Assembly: GCF_014873485.1 (NCBI RefSeq)
Contig: NZ_JADBDT010000001.1
Location: 2,108,001 to 2,172,000, forward strand
Direction: 5' to 3'
DNA: 64,000 bases
DNA from: Sphingopyxis sp. OAS728
GTDB lineage: Bacteria > Pseudomonadota > Alphaproteobacteria > Sphingomonadales > Sphingomonadaceae
The notes beneath the pieces were generated by a model. The model was not told the DNA's origin. It did not search any database and was given only the letters and a program-made list of their open reading frames with translations. Of the stretch, positions 45,341 through 54,508 are shown in pieces. The stretch's first letter is position 1. Every line of letters begins with the position of its first letter. The translations under genes and the position numbers were made by a program.

Positions 45341-45371
45341 GGCCCGTCATCCACCGGATGGCGGGCCTTTT
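45341..45371 (+). terminator. Rho-independent terminator
   Basis: GGCCCGTCATCC pairs with GGATGGCGGGCC (one T.G pair) around ACC, followed by TTTT. Confidence 0.87.
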
Positions 45372-45490
45372 CCTGTACTGCGGTTCGCCGCACCGGAGCC
45401 ACGGTTCAGCGGCGCGAAAGCATCGCGCGCGTAGAATGGCGCCATTGCGGGCTGGACCATCCTGAGCCCGCCGAAGGGGAGTGTCCCTCG

Positions 45491-46021
45491 ATGCGTAAAC
45501 TGACCGGCTTCACCACCGCCGCGGCGATCGTCCTCACTTCGGTCGGGCTCGGCGCCGTCCCCGCCGAAGCGCGTGGCCGCCATCACGGCTGGGGGTATCG
45601 CGACCGCGACCATCTCAGCACCGGCGAGGTGCTGGGCGGGCTGTTCGTCATCGGCGCGATCGCCGCGATCGCGAGTTCGGCGAGCAAGACCAAGCGCGAG
45701 CGCGCGCCGGACTATCGTTATGAACCGCCGTATCGCGACGACGAGCGGCAAGAAGTGCCGCGCTACGAACCCGATGCGCCGAACGACGTCACGCCGGGCG
45801 CCTATGGTCGCGGCGAAGCCGAAGGGCGCGCCGCCGATGCGTGCAGCTGGGCGGTCGAGGGCGAGATGGGCGACGACGCCCGCGTCGACAGCATCACGGG
45901 GACCGAGGCCAATAATGGCGGCTGGTACGTCACCGGCACCGCCTCGCGCCTCGGCGGCGAAGTGCGCAGCTTTGGCTGCAGCTACCGCAACGGCCGCGTC
46001 GTCGACGTCAATTTCGGCTGA
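45491..46021 (+). CDS. Secreted hypothetical protein (paralogue of the next gene)
   Basis: 176 residues from ATG 45491. Signal peptide RKLTGFTTAAAIVLTSVGLGAVPAEA, a hydrophobic GEVLGGLFVIGAIAAIASSASK, an acidic and tyrosine-rich linker, then a C-terminal domain with two cysteines (ACSWAVEGE and FGCSYRNGRVVDVNFG). The gene at 46204 has the same layout. Function unknown. Confidence 0.8.
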   Translation: MRKLTGFTTAAAIVLTSVGLGAVPAEARGRHHGWGYRDRDHLSTGEVLGGLFVIGAIAAIASSASKTKRERAPDYRYEPPYRDDERQEVPRYEPDAPNDVTPGAYGRGEAEGRAADACSWAVEGEMGDDARVDSITGTEANNGGWYVTGTASRLGGEVRSFGCSYRNGRVVDVNFG

Positions 46022-46044
46022 CGCCTTTCGTCGCCGGCAAAAGG

Positions 46045-46072
46045 CCTCTCGCCCTGCGGCGAGGGGTCTTTT
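46045..46072 (+). terminator. Rho-independent terminator
   Basis: CCTCTCGCC (46045-46053) pairs with GGCGAGGGG (46058-46066), then TCTTTT. Confidence 0.8.
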
Positions 46073-46203
46073 CTTTATGAACGCCAGCAAAACCAAGGCT
46101 GAACGCCAGATAAGCACCGGGTTCAGGACGGCGTCACGGCCGCTCCGGTAAAACATCTCCAACAGGCCGCGACGATGCTGCCTGCGCTTAAGGAGACCGA
46201 ACC

Positions 46204-46746
46204 ATGGCTATCAAGACCAACCTGACCAAGGCCGCGATTGGTGCGGCCACCGCCGGCGCGATGCTGATCGGCGCCACTCCCGCGATGGCGCGCGATCGTG
46301 ACGGCGACGGAATCGGCGCGGGCGAAATCATCGCCGGTGCCGTCGTGCTCGGCGGCCTCGCCGCGATCCTGTCGAGCAGCGACAACGACCGTTATGATCG
46401 TTACGGCCGCGATGGCCGCTACGACGATCGCTATCGCGGCCGTTACGACAACGACGCCCGCTACGGCTATGGCTATGACTATGGCCGCTATGGCAACAGC
46501 CGCAGCGCGGTCAGCCAGTGCGTCAATGCGGTCGAGCGCGGCAGCCGCCGCTATGGCCGCACCGACGTCACCGAAGTGACGAGCATCGACCGCAAGCGCG
46601 ACGGCTATCGCGTCAAGGGCCGCGTGATCGTCAACGACGGCTGGCGCGGCCGCTGGGGTCGCGGCGGATCGTACGACAAGGGCAAGTTCACCTGCGACAT
46701 CCGCTATGGCCGCGTCGACGACATCCGCTTCTCGGGCCTCGGCTAA
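46204..46746 (+). CDS. Secreted hypothetical protein (paralogue of the preceding gene)
   Basis: 180 residues. Signal peptide, then DGDGIGAGEIIAGAVVLGGLAAILSSSDND, a repetitive RYD/RYG-rich linker, and a C-terminal domain with SQCVNAVERGSRRYG and FTCDIRYGRVDDIRFSGLG. It shares the zipper-like hydrophobic block and the two-cysteine end domain with the protein at 45491, which suggests tandem duplication. Confidence 0.82.
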   Translation: MAIKTNLTKAAIGAATAGAMLIGATPAMARDRDGDGIGAGEIIAGAVVLGGLAAILSSSDNDRYDRYGRDGRYDDRYRGRYDNDARYGYGYDYGRYGNSRSAVSQCVNAVERGSRRYGRTDVTEVTSIDRKRDGYRVKGRVIVNDGWRGRWGRGGSYDKGKFTCDIRYGRVDDIRFSGLG

Positions 46747-46767
46747 GCCCCCGACCGGCTGACAATC

Positions 46768-46802
46768 GGCCCGCCCGTGCCCCGGCACGCGGCGGGCCTT
46801 TT
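46768..46802 (+). terminator. Rho-independent terminator
   Basis: GGCCCGCC (46768-46775) pairs with GGCGGGCC (46791-46798) with an inner GTGCC/GGCAC stem, followed by TTTT. Confidence 0.87.
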
Positions 46803-46922
46803 GCTGCGCGCCGTCCGCGAGCCGTCGCCGCGCGCCGCTTTACCGTATCAGATACCGATTCCGGTCTTGCCATCGCCGGCGCTTCCCGCAAAACCGGCCC
46901 TTTCCAAGGGGGAGCCGAGCCC

Positions 46923-48743
46923 ATGCATCGCCGTACACTTCTGACCGCCGTTCCTGCCGCGGCCTTGCTGCCCGCCGTCGGGGTCGCGCGAGCGGCGAGC
47001 GCTCCCGCTGCGCCCTCCGTCTGGGACGCGGGCGCCGACCGCTTCCTTCGCCCCGACGTCCAGGGCGGCGACCGCCCGGTCGGCGCCAGCTTCGCGTCGC
47101 GTACCGCCGCTTACGGATTGAACGGCGCCGCAGGGACCGCGCACCCCCTCGCGACGCAGGCCGGGATCGACATATTGAAGCGCGGCGGGTCGGCGGTCGA
47201 TGCCGCGATCGCGATCAACGCCTGCCTCGGCCTGCTCGAACCGACCGCGAACGGCATCGGCGGCGACGTCTATGCGATGATCTGGGACCCGAAAGCGAAG
47301 AAACTCGCCGGGCTTGCGGGTTCGGGCAAGAGCCCCCGCGCGCTCGATCTCGCGACGGTGCGCAGCCGCGCCAAGGGCGGCACCCTGCCCGCCTATGGCG
47401 CGATCAGCGTGTCGGTGCCGGGCGCGGTCGACGGCTGGTGGACGATGCACCAGCGTTACGGCAAGCTGCCGTGGAAGGAATTGTTCGAGCCCGTCATCGC
47501 GCACGCCGAGGCCGGGGCGCCCGTCCCCGACATGATCGCTTATTATATCCGCCGTAGCCTCGCCGGTTTCCGGCAGCCCGGCCGCGGGATCGAGGAAATC
47601 GACAATGCGATGCGCACCTATGGTCTCGCCGACGGCAAGGGACCGACGGCAGGGCAGGTTTTCCGCAACCCCGACCTCGCGCGCACCTTCCGCCTGATCG
47701 CCGAGGGCGGCCGCGACGCCTTTTACGAAGGCGAGATCGCGCGCACGATCGACACCTATTTCAAACGGATCGGCGGCTGGCTGCGCTACGAGGATATGAA
47801 GGCGCACAAGTCCGAATGGATCGAGCCGCACAAGACCGGCTATCGCGGCACCGACGTCTATGCGCTCGGCGCGAACACGCAGGGCATTGCGACGCTGCAG
47901 ATGCTCAACATCCTCGAGAATTTCGACCTGAAGGGCGCGGGCTTCCAGTCGGCGCTGTCGATCCATCTGCAGGCCGAAGCGAAGCGCCTCGCCTATGAGG
48001 ATCGCGCCCGCTATTACGCCGATCCGCATTTCGCCAAGGTGCCCGTCGAGTGGCTGATCTCGAAGGAGTATGCCGCCGAGCGCGCGAAGTTGATCCGCCC
48101 TGACCGCCTGCTCACCCCGGTCCATCCGGGGCAGGCGCCGAGCCGCGGCGACACCACCTATTTCAGCTGCGCCGACAAGGACGGGATGATGGTGTCGATG
48201 ATCCAGTCGAACTTTCGCGGCATGGGGTCGGGGCTGGTCGCCGACGGCCTCGGCTTCATGTTCCAGGATCGCGGGCAGCTCTTCAGCCTGCAGGACGGGC
48301 ACCCCAACATCTATGCGCCCGGCAAGCGGCCCTTCCAGACCATCATCCCGGGCTTCGCGGCGCGGGGCGATGTGCCCTGGATGAGCTTCGGCGTCATGGG
48401 CGGCGACATGCAGCCGCAGGGACAGGCGCAGATCGTCATCAACCGCGTCGACTATGGGCTCGAAATCCAGGCGGCGGGCGACTCACCGCGCTGGCATCAC
48501 GAGGGATCGTCCGAAACGATGGGCGAGGATTCGCCCGGACTCGGCGCGGCCGGCGTGCTGCGGCTCGAAAATGGCGTGCCCGAAGCCAGCCGCCGGAAGC
48601 TCGCCGACATCGGGTGGACGCTGGGCGAATCCGACGGCGGTTTCGGGCGCTATCAATGCGTCGAACACCGCATGGACGGCGATACGCGCGTCTATGCAGC
48701 GGCGAGCGAGATGCGTGCCGACGGCTGTGCCCTGGCCTATTGA
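46923..48743 (+). CDS. Gamma-glutamyltransferase family protein
   Basis: 606 residues from ATG 46923. Tat-like signal HRRTLLTAVPAAALLPAVG. Large-subunit region with HPLATQAGIDILKRGGSAVDAAIA and NGIGGDVYAMIW; the autocatalytic threonine lies in RGDTTYFSCADKDGMMVS (cleavage before the T). GGT-type enzymes cut gamma-glutamyl bonds such as glutathione in the periplasm. The catalytic neighbourhood differs from E. coli GGT, so the substrate may be another gamma-glutamyl or cephalosporin-type compound. Confidence 0.92.
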   Translation: MHRRTLLTAVPAAALLPAVGVARAASAPAAPSVWDAGADRFLRPDVQGGDRPVGASFASRTAAYGLNGAAGTAHPLATQAGIDILKRGGSAVDAAIAINACLGLLEPTANGIGGDVYAMIWDPKAKKLAGLAGSGKSPRALDLATVRSRAKGGTLPAYGAISVSVPGAVDGWWTMHQRYGKLPWKELFEPVIAHAEAGAPVPDMIAYYIRRSLAGFRQPGRGIEEIDNAMRTYGLADGKGPTAGQVFRNPDLARTFRLIAEGGRDAFYEGEIARTIDTYFKRIGGWLRYEDMKAHKSEWIEPHKTGYRGTDVYALGANTQGIATLQMLNILENFDLKGAGFQSALSIHLQAEAKRLAYEDRARYYADPHFAKVPVEWLISKEYAAERAKLIRPDRLLTPVHPGQAPSRGDTTYFSCADKDGMMVSMIQSNFRGMGSGLVADGLGFMFQDRGQLFSLQDGHPNIYAPGKRPFQTIIPGFAARGDVPWMSFGVMGGDMQPQGQAQIVINRVDYGLEIQAAGDSPRWHHEGSSETMGEDSPGLGAAGVLRLENGVPEASRRKLADIGWTLGESDGGFGRYQCVEHRMDGDTRVYAAASEMRADGCALAY

Positions 48744-49112
48744 GCGGATCCCGGCGGCGTGCAGAGTCTTGTGCGAACCCCGCCATCGGCGGAGCAGCCC
48801 GCTGTTTCGCGCTAACGGTTAAGAATGCCTCTGCCGGCCGCGCCCGTCAGTGTCGCGCCGGCCGCCGGCCCATCCGGGCGGCCCGGCAACGGCGCTTGCC
48901 TCCGCGGACTTTAACATATGATAATTTTTGCGCCGTTTCAGTGCTTTCGGCCGGCCGCCCGCGTAAATATCGCGGCATAATCCGGCCCGATGGCCCGCGA
49001 AAATTATCAAACACGCTATACGAAAATTTACCTTCCTCATTTAGGACCGGCATCGGGACCAATCAGATAAACCGTCCGAGGTGGGAATCGGGCGGCAGTT
49101 GTTGAGTCGCGC
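48744..49112. other. Intergenic region, no gene seen
   Basis: 369 bases. The middle part (about 48905-49040) is AT-richer than the neighbourhood and may hold the promoter of the PilZ gene. No hairpin with T-run or repeat-family copy was recognised. Confidence 0.4.
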
Positions 49113-49547
49113 ATGTCGAATCCCGAGGCCTCCCCTGCCTCCCCGGCCCCAGATGAGAAGCGCCAGCCGCGACAATCGCGCCTGGTCAAGGCAGCGCTCG
49201 CGTGCCAGCGACTCGGCCAGTTCGATGTCACCATCCGCAATGTTTCGCTGACCGGCGTCGGCGGCCAGGGTCCGCATGCCCTGCAGATCGGCGAGCGGAT
49301 CACCGTCTTCCTTCCCGGCCATGAAGCGATGCTCGGCACGGTGCGTTGGGTCGCGGGCAACCGCTTTGGGATCGAAACCGACAAGCAGGTCGAAACGGTG
49401 CGCCTGCGCGCCGCGCACAACGATCAACTCGTCACCGCGGACAGCAAGGCCGAATTCCAGATTGTCCCGGCCCCGAAAATGTCGACCTGGCGCCCGGGGC
49501 TGTCGCGCGCCACAAGCCTGCCCGGACATTTTGGCGTGAAGCGCTGA
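49113..49547 (+). CDS. PilZ domain protein
   Basis: 144 residues. RQPRQSRLVKAALACQRLG, VTIRNVSLTGVG and a late VRWVAGNRFGIE follow the PilZ pattern (RxxxR...DxSxxG...), though the D of the second motif is N here (NVSLTG), so c-di-GMP binding may be weak or lost. Single gene. Confidence 0.82.
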   Translation: MSNPEASPASPAPDEKRQPRQSRLVKAALACQRLGQFDVTIRNVSLTGVGGQGPHALQIGERITVFLPGHEAMLGTVRWVAGNRFGIETDKQVETVRLRAAHNDQLVTADSKAEFQIVPAPKMSTWRPGLSRATSLPGHFGVKR

Positions 49548-49554
49548 CGGGCGT

Positions 49555-49576
49555 CGGCTTTGGGGTGGGAAGCTGC
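49555..49576. repeat. Leader sequence shared with type A elements
   Basis: A GGCTTTGGGGTGGGAAGCTG-like sequence here closely matches those before the type A palindromes at about 17940 and 44170, although the palindrome that follows is type B. Confidence 0.65.
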
Positions 49577-49595
49577 CATCGCTTCACTCCCACTT

Positions 49596-49686
49596 CGTCA
49601 TCCCGGACTTGATCCGGGATCCCGCTTTTTGACGCGCAGATTGCCTTCGATCTCAAGCGGGACCCCGGATCAAGTCCGGGGTGACG
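49596..49686. repeat. Intergenic palindrome element, type B (copy 2)
   Basis: Same arms as the element at 39075-39147, with a longer centre that contains a further CCCGCTT/AAGCGGG inverted repeat. Confidence 0.9.
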
Positions 49687-49832
49687 ATGAAAGGTACGGA
49701 AGCTTCCGGTCGTTTGCTGCCTCCCCCAAGCCATAGCAAATCCCACTCGGTGCATTTTCAGAATTGCAAATGACTCGCAATAACATATAAGCTCGCCAGC
49801 GCCGCATCCCGCGTACGCTGGAAAGGGCACCA

Positions 49833-50291
49833 ATGTACGCCTTTATCGACCGCCCGGTGGAGAGCCTTGGCAACAGCGGACGCTTCCTGCTCTGGGCGAT
49901 GCGCGGTTGGGTTTGTGCCGCCGAGCGCGGGCAATGTCCGCCACAACGCTTGCATCGCGGCTTCGTCGCTGTAAATGCCGCGGGCGCGCTGCCCGACTTC
50001 CATGTCGCGATGGCGCTGATCGGCAGCGACGCGGTCGAAACCTTGCTGCTCGCGCCGATGCCATGCCTCCAGATTTCAGAGGATGAAGCAATTCTGCTTG
50101 GACTCTGGCGCGATATTTCGCTTGGGGACGTGGCAAATGCCCGCGCGACACTGGCCTTGCTGGCCGAGGGAGACAGCGTCGGTCCGATCGTCAAAGCGAT
50201 GGGCGCGGCGATCGACAGGCTGGTCGCGGCGGGATTCGATATGTCGGCCCTCGCGGCCGGCACCATGACACATCAGGAAAGTTCAAAGTGA
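49833..50291 (+). CDS. Hypothetical protein
   Basis: 152 residues. GAAAGGG lies before the ATG. It starts MYAFIDRPVESLGNSGRFLLWAMRGWV and is mostly helical. No family recognised. Its stop overlaps the ATG of the ferredoxin-NADP reductase (TGATG), so the two are probably co-expressed. Confidence 0.78.
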   Translation: MYAFIDRPVESLGNSGRFLLWAMRGWVCAAERGQCPPQRLHRGFVAVNAAGALPDFHVAMALIGSDAVETLLLAPMPCLQISEDEAILLGLWRDISLGDVANARATLALLAEGDSVGPIVKAMGAAIDRLVAAGFDMSALAAGTMTHQESSK

Positions 50292-51106
50292 TGAGTGACC
50301 GTATTGCCGAAGCCGCCAAGCTGGCCCCCTCCGCCTCGCTGACTGTCGAGGAGGTGCGTTCGGTGCGCCACTGGAACGAACATCTGTTCAGCTTCACGAT
50401 CACCCGCCCGCCGAGCTTCCGTTTCCGCTCGGGCGAATTCGTGATGATCGGGCTGCCCGGCGAAGGCCGTCCGCTGCTCCGCGCTTACTCGATCGCGAGC
50501 CCCGCTTATGCCGACGAGCTCGAATTCCTGTCGATCAAGGTGCCCGACGGCCCGCTGACCTCGCGCCTCCAGCTGATCCAACCGGGCGACCCGGTCTATC
50601 TCGGCCGCAAGCCGACCGGCACGCTCGTCGCCGACGCGCTGACCCCGGGGCGGCGCCTGTTCATGCTCTCCACGGGCACCGGCCTTGCGCCCTTCCTCAG
50701 CCTCGCGCGTGATCCCGATATCTATGAGCGGTTCAACCAGATCGTGATCGTCCATTGCGTGCGGCAGGTCAGCGACCTCGCCTTCCGCGACGAGCTCGAA
50801 AGCCAGCTCGCGGGCGACCCGCTGGTGCAGGATCAGGCGCTGCTGCAGTTCCACTATCTGCCAACGGTGACGCGCGAGCCGTTCCGCACGACGGGCCGCA
50901 TCGACGCGCTGATCGACGATGGTTCGCTGTTCGGCCACCCGCTGACCGGGCCGACCGCCTTCGATCCCGCCACCGACCGCATCATGATGTGCGGCAGCAT
51001 GGCGATGATCCGCGACCTGCAGGCCCGCTTCGAGGAATTGGGCTTCAAGGAAGGGTCGAACGCGTCGCCCGGCGACTTCGTGATCGAGCGCGCGTTCGTC
51101 GGCTAA
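50291..51106 (+). CDS. fpr: Ferredoxin-NADP reductase
   Basis: 271 residues from ATG 50291. FAD-binding LLRAYSIASP, NADP-binding STGTGLAPFLS, MMCGSMAMIRD and the C-terminal GDFVIERAFVG. It belongs to the bacterial Fpr class used in redox balance and oxidative stress. Confidence 0.94.
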   Translation: MSDRIAEAAKLAPSASLTVEEVRSVRHWNEHLFSFTITRPPSFRFRSGEFVMIGLPGEGRPLLRAYSIASPAYADELEFLSIKVPDGPLTSRLQLIQPGDPVYLGRKPTGTLVADALTPGRRLFMLSTGTGLAPFLSLARDPDIYERFNQIVIVHCVRQVSDLAFRDELESQLAGDPLVQDQALLQFHYLPTVTREPFRTTGRIDALIDDGSLFGHPLTGPTAFDPATDRIMMCGSMAMIRDLQARFEELGFKEGSNASPGDFVIERAFVG

Positions 51107-51118
51107 AGCCAAGTCCTA

Positions 51119-52531
51119 TCAGGGCTTGTCGGCATAGGCCTTCACCAGGTCGAACATATAGTCGCGGCCGACATAGACCGAGCGCACTTCCATGCGTTCG
51201 TTGAGGCCGTGTGCCCCATTGCCGTCGGCGTCGCCCCACATGCCGGGGATGCCATAGGTCGGGATACCGACGGCGCCGAGGAAGGTGGCGTCGGTATAGC
51301 CGTTGGCCATCGACGGGATCACCTTCAGCCCCGGCCAATATTTATCGACGAGCTTTTGCATCGGGCCGATGATTTTCGGGTCGAGCGGCGGCGCGGGCGG
51401 CGCGGGGCGCTTGGGCGGCAATTGGGTAATCGCAACACCGGGGTCGCCGATCACCTTCGCCAGTTCATCCTTGATCGATTCGATGCTGTGCCCCGGAAAA
51501 ATGCGGCAATTGATGTTCGCGCCCGCGCGCTGCGGCAACGCGTTGGGGGCGTGGCCGCCGTCGAGCAAGGTCGCGACGCAGGTGGTGCGCAAATTGCTGT
51601 GGAGGAAGGGATCCTTGTTGACGATCGCCTCGGCGGCCTTGTCGGCGGGGTTTTTGGCAAGCGCGACCATCGCCTTGCCGGTCTCGTCGCCGCGCGCGGC
51701 GCCGGCCTCGGCAAAGAAGCGCCGCGTTGTGTCGGTCATCTCGACCGGGAAATCGTAATCGTCGACCTTTGTCAGCGCGCGGGCGAGTTCATAGATGGCA
51801 TTGTCGGGCACCGGCGCCGAGCTGTGGCCGCCGGGGTTGCGCGTTTCGAGGCGGAAATTGGCGAAGGTCTTTTCGCCGACCTGCACCGACTGGCCGAGCA
51901 CCTTGCCCTTTCCGTCGCTGTCGCCGCCGCCGCCTTCGTTGAGCGCGAATTCGGCGTCGATCAGCTCGCGCTTGTTCGCGGCGAGCCATTCGACGCCGTT
52001 GAACGCGCCATTGGTTTCCTCGCCGCAGGTCAGCGCGACCTTGACCGTCCGCTTGGGTTTATAGCCGGCCTTCTGGAAGCGGATCAGCGTGTCGACCCAC
52101 ACCGCCGCCTGCGCCTTATCGTCGGCGGTGCCGCGGCCATAGAAATAGCCATTCTCCTCGACCATCACGAACGGGTCGCGTTCCCAGTCGGCGCGCTTCG
52201 CCTCGACGACGTCGATATGCGCGACGAGCAGGATCGGCTTCGCGGTCTTGCTGGTGCCCGGATAAACGGCGACAAGGCCGCCTTCTTTCGGATTTTCGGG
52301 GGTCGCAAACAAAGTCAGTTGGCTTTCGGGGATGCCCGCCGCCTTCAGCCGCGTCGCCATGCGTTCGGCGGCGAGCGTGCAGCTACCCGACGACAAGGTG
52401 GTGTTGGTTTCGACCAGCTCCTTGTAAAGATCGCGGAACGCGAGCTGGTCGGGGCGCGGCTGCGCCTCGGCGGCGATTGCGGGCGCGGCAAACAGCATGG
52501 CGGACGCCAGCAGGGCGGACAGCGACTTCAT
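51119..52531 (-). CDS. M20/M28-type metallopeptidase, secreted
   Basis: 470 residues from ATG 52531; longer frames upstream overlap the acyltransferase gene and are rejected. Signal peptide KSLSALLASAMLFAAPAIAAEA. M20 zinc motifs: VAHIDVVEA (HxD), GRGTADDKAQAA (D), TCGEETNG (EE) and FALNEGGGG; dimerisation domain in the middle. A periplasmic di-zinc peptidase or carboxypeptidase; substrate not predictable. Confidence 0.93.
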   Translation of the reverse strand: MKSLSALLASAMLFAAPAIAAEAQPRPDQLAFRDLYKELVETNTTLSSGSCTLAAERMATRLKAAGIPESQLTLFATPENPKEGGLVAVYPGTSKTAKPILLVAHIDVVEAKRADWERDPFVMVEENGYFYGRGTADDKAQAAVWVDTLIRFQKAGYKPKRTVKVALTCGEETNGAFNGVEWLAANKRELIDAEFALNEGGGGDSDGKGKVLGQSVQVGEKTFANFRLETRNPGGHSSAPVPDNAIYELARALTKVDDYDFPVEMTDTTRRFFAEAGAARGDETGKAMVALAKNPADKAAEAIVNKDPFLHSNLRTTCVATLLDGGHAPNALPQRAGANINCRIFPGHSIESIKDELAKVIGDPGVAITQLPPKRPAPPAPPLDPKIIGPMQKLVDKYWPGLKVIPSMANGYTDATFLGAVGIPTYGIPGMWGDADGNGAHGLNERMEVRSVYVGRDYMFDLVKAYADKP

Positions 52532-52655
52532 TATTTTCTCCCCTGTTTCGTGGAGGAAGGGAGCAGAAAGACCGGGCGGCCGCAAGCCCGCGATGCGCGC
52601 CCCCTTGCGCGGCGAAGGGCTTTCGCGCAATCCGGCCCGAGGGAGAGGACCAAGC

Positions 52656-53288
52656 GTGACGAATATGCATGACGACCCGCCGGGGCTGGTAGCGCGCGCG
52701 GTGCGCCGCCTGCTTCTGTTGCTGTACCGGATGCGCGGATGGAAAGCGGTGGGTGAGGTGCCCGAACCACGACGCTTCGTCCTGATCGCGGCGCCGCACA
52801 CGAGCAACTGGGATTTCGTCAACTTCCTCGGCCTGACCGCAGATCTTAAAATCCGGCCCTTTTTCATGGCGAAACTGTCCTTGTTCCGCTGGCCGATCGG
52901 CGGCTTTATCCGCCAGATGGGGGGCGTCCCGGTCGATCGCCGCGGTGGCGGCAATGTCGTGCAACAGATGGTCGACGAATTTGCGCGGCGCGCCGAATTC
53001 ATGCTCACCGTCGCCCCCGAGGGAACCCGCGGCAAGGCGGCGAAGTGGCGCACCGGCTTTTACCAGATCGCCATGGCGGCAAAGGTACCGCTCGTCGTCG
53101 GCTTCATGGACTATGGCACCAAGACCGGCGGCCTCGGGCCACTCATCTGGCCGACGGGCGACTTTCGCGCCGACATGTTGAAGGTTTTTGAGATATATAG
53201 GAACCATAGCGCTCGATTCCCCGAGCGCCAGGCGCGCTCGATCGATGATATCGTCGGCGTCGATGAGGTACCGGACATGCGCGCATGA
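52656..53288 (+). CDS. Lysophospholipid acyltransferase family protein
   Basis: 210 residues from GTG 52656, preferred because GAGAGGA stands six bases upstream; ATG 52665 is an alternative. The acyltransferase motifs are PHTSNWDF (H-x4-D) and PEGTRGK. It presumably acylates a lipid or lysophospholipid at the inner membrane. Its stop overlaps the next ATG (ATGA). Confidence 0.9.
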   Translation: MTNMHDDPPGLVARAVRRLLLLLYRMRGWKAVGEVPEPRRFVLIAAPHTSNWDFVNFLGLTADLKIRPFFMAKLSLFRWPIGGFIRQMGGVPVDRRGGGNVVQQMVDEFARRAEFMLTVAPEGTRGKAAKWRTGFYQIAMAAKVPLVVGFMDYGTKTGGLGPLIWPTGDFRADMLKVFEIYRNHSARFPERQARSIDDIVGVDEVPDMRA

Positions 53289-54103
53289 GTGATGCCCTTT
53301 TGCTGCTTGCGATCAACTTCGGCGGGTTGCTCGCCATGATCCTGTTGATGTGGGGCATTGCGACATTGATCCGCGACGTGTCGTTCATTGACGCCTTCTG
53401 GGCGTTCGGCATGGTGCTGCTGGCATGGGGCACATGGTGGCAGGTCGGCGCGGAAGGGGCGCACGCCAAGCTGCTGCTCGGACTTACCTCATTATGGGGG
53501 CTGCGGCTCGCGATCCATCTGACGATCCGCTGGGCGACGCATGGCGAAGATCCGCGCTACAAGAAGATCCTGGCGGGTTCGATGGAGAAGCGGAAGTGGA
53601 GCTGGGCGCAGACCGCGCTGGTCATGGTATTCCTGACGCAGGCACCGCTGCTCTTCGTCACCTGCCTGCCTGCGCAGATCGGCATCTGGGCGAGCGCCAC
53701 GGCTCCGGACGGCAGCGTCGGCGCGCTCGGATGGATCGGTGCAGTGGCGGCGCTCATCGGCATTGCGTTCGAGAGCATCGGCGACGCGCAGCTCGACGCC
53801 TTTCGCAAAAACCCGGCGAACAAGGGCAAGGTGCTCGACACCGGCCTGTGGCGCTACACGCGCCATCCCAATTATTTCGGCGACGCGCTGGCGTGGTGGG
53901 GAATCTGGCTCGTTGTCGCCGACCTCGGCTGGGCGCCCGCGCTCGCGAGCATAATCGGGCCGATCTTCCTGACCTTCACCCTCACCCGGTGGTCGGGCAA
54001 GGCCCTGCTCGAAAAAGGGCTGCGCAAGTCGCGGCCCGACTATGCCGACTATATCGCGCGCACGTCCGGATTCATTCCATGGCCGCCAAAGACCAAGGCA
54101 TAG
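53285..54103 (+). CDS. DUF1295 family membrane protein (steroid 5-alpha reductase-like)
   Basis: 272 residues with six or seven transmembrane helices. The C-terminal RHPNYFGDALAWWGIW and ARTSGFIPWPP are DUF1295 signatures, shared with steroid reductase and isoprenylcysteine methyltransferase folds. Physiological substrate unknown. ATGA overlap with the acyltransferase gene. Confidence 0.92.
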   Translation: MSDALLLLAINFGGLLAMILLMWGIATLIRDVSFIDAFWAFGMVLLAWGTWWQVGAEGAHAKLLLGLTSLWGLRLAIHLTIRWATHGEDPRYKKILAGSMEKRKWSWAQTALVMVFLTQAPLLFVTCLPAQIGIWASATAPDGSVGALGWIGAVAALIGIAFESIGDAQLDAFRKNPANKGKVLDTGLWRYTRHPNYFGDALAWWGIWLVVADLGWAPALASIIGPIFLTFTLTRWSGKALLEKGLRKSRPDYADYIARTSGFIPWPPKTKA

Positions 54104-54483
54104 GCGCGGAGGCGACCGCCGCCGACGTCAGCGCGCTCGGCGACGCGCCGCGTATCCGCGCAATCTTGACTGCAGCGGCGCGCGAGGGGCGCAGCGTCAG
54201 CTATTCCGAGTTGCTCGGCGATCTGGGCTTTCGCTTCACGCGGCCCAAGATGCGCGCGGTGTGCCGGACACTCGAGGAGGTCGACCGGCTTTGCGCGATG
54301 GACGGCGAGCCCGATCTTGCGGTGCTGCTCGTGCGCGAAAGCGACCGCCTGCCGGGGCAAGGCTGGTGGGTCGGCGGGACGGCGCTGCTGCTCGGCTACG
54401 ACGGTCCGTGGGAAGGGCCGGCGGCCGCACGGTTTATTCGGGGACAGCAGCAGCTGGCATTCGACTATTGGGCAGAAAGATAG
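54079..54483 (+). CDS. Conserved hypothetical protein
   Basis: 134 residues from ATG 54079, overlapping the DUF1295 gene by 25 bases. RSVSYSELLGDLGFRFTRPKMRAVC suggests a helix-turn-helix-like fold, and VRESDRLPGQGWWVGG is a strongly patterned stretch. I know related sphingomonad proteins but no function. Confidence 0.75.
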   Translation: MAAKDQGIGAEATAADVSALGDAPRIRAILTAAAREGRSVSYSELLGDLGFRFTRPKMRAVCRTLEEVDRLCAMDGEPDLAVLLVRESDRLPGQGWWVGGTALLLGYDGPWEGPAAARFIRGQQQLAFDYWAER

Positions 54484-54508
54484 GCAGCAGCCGACGGAGT
54501 CGGGACCG

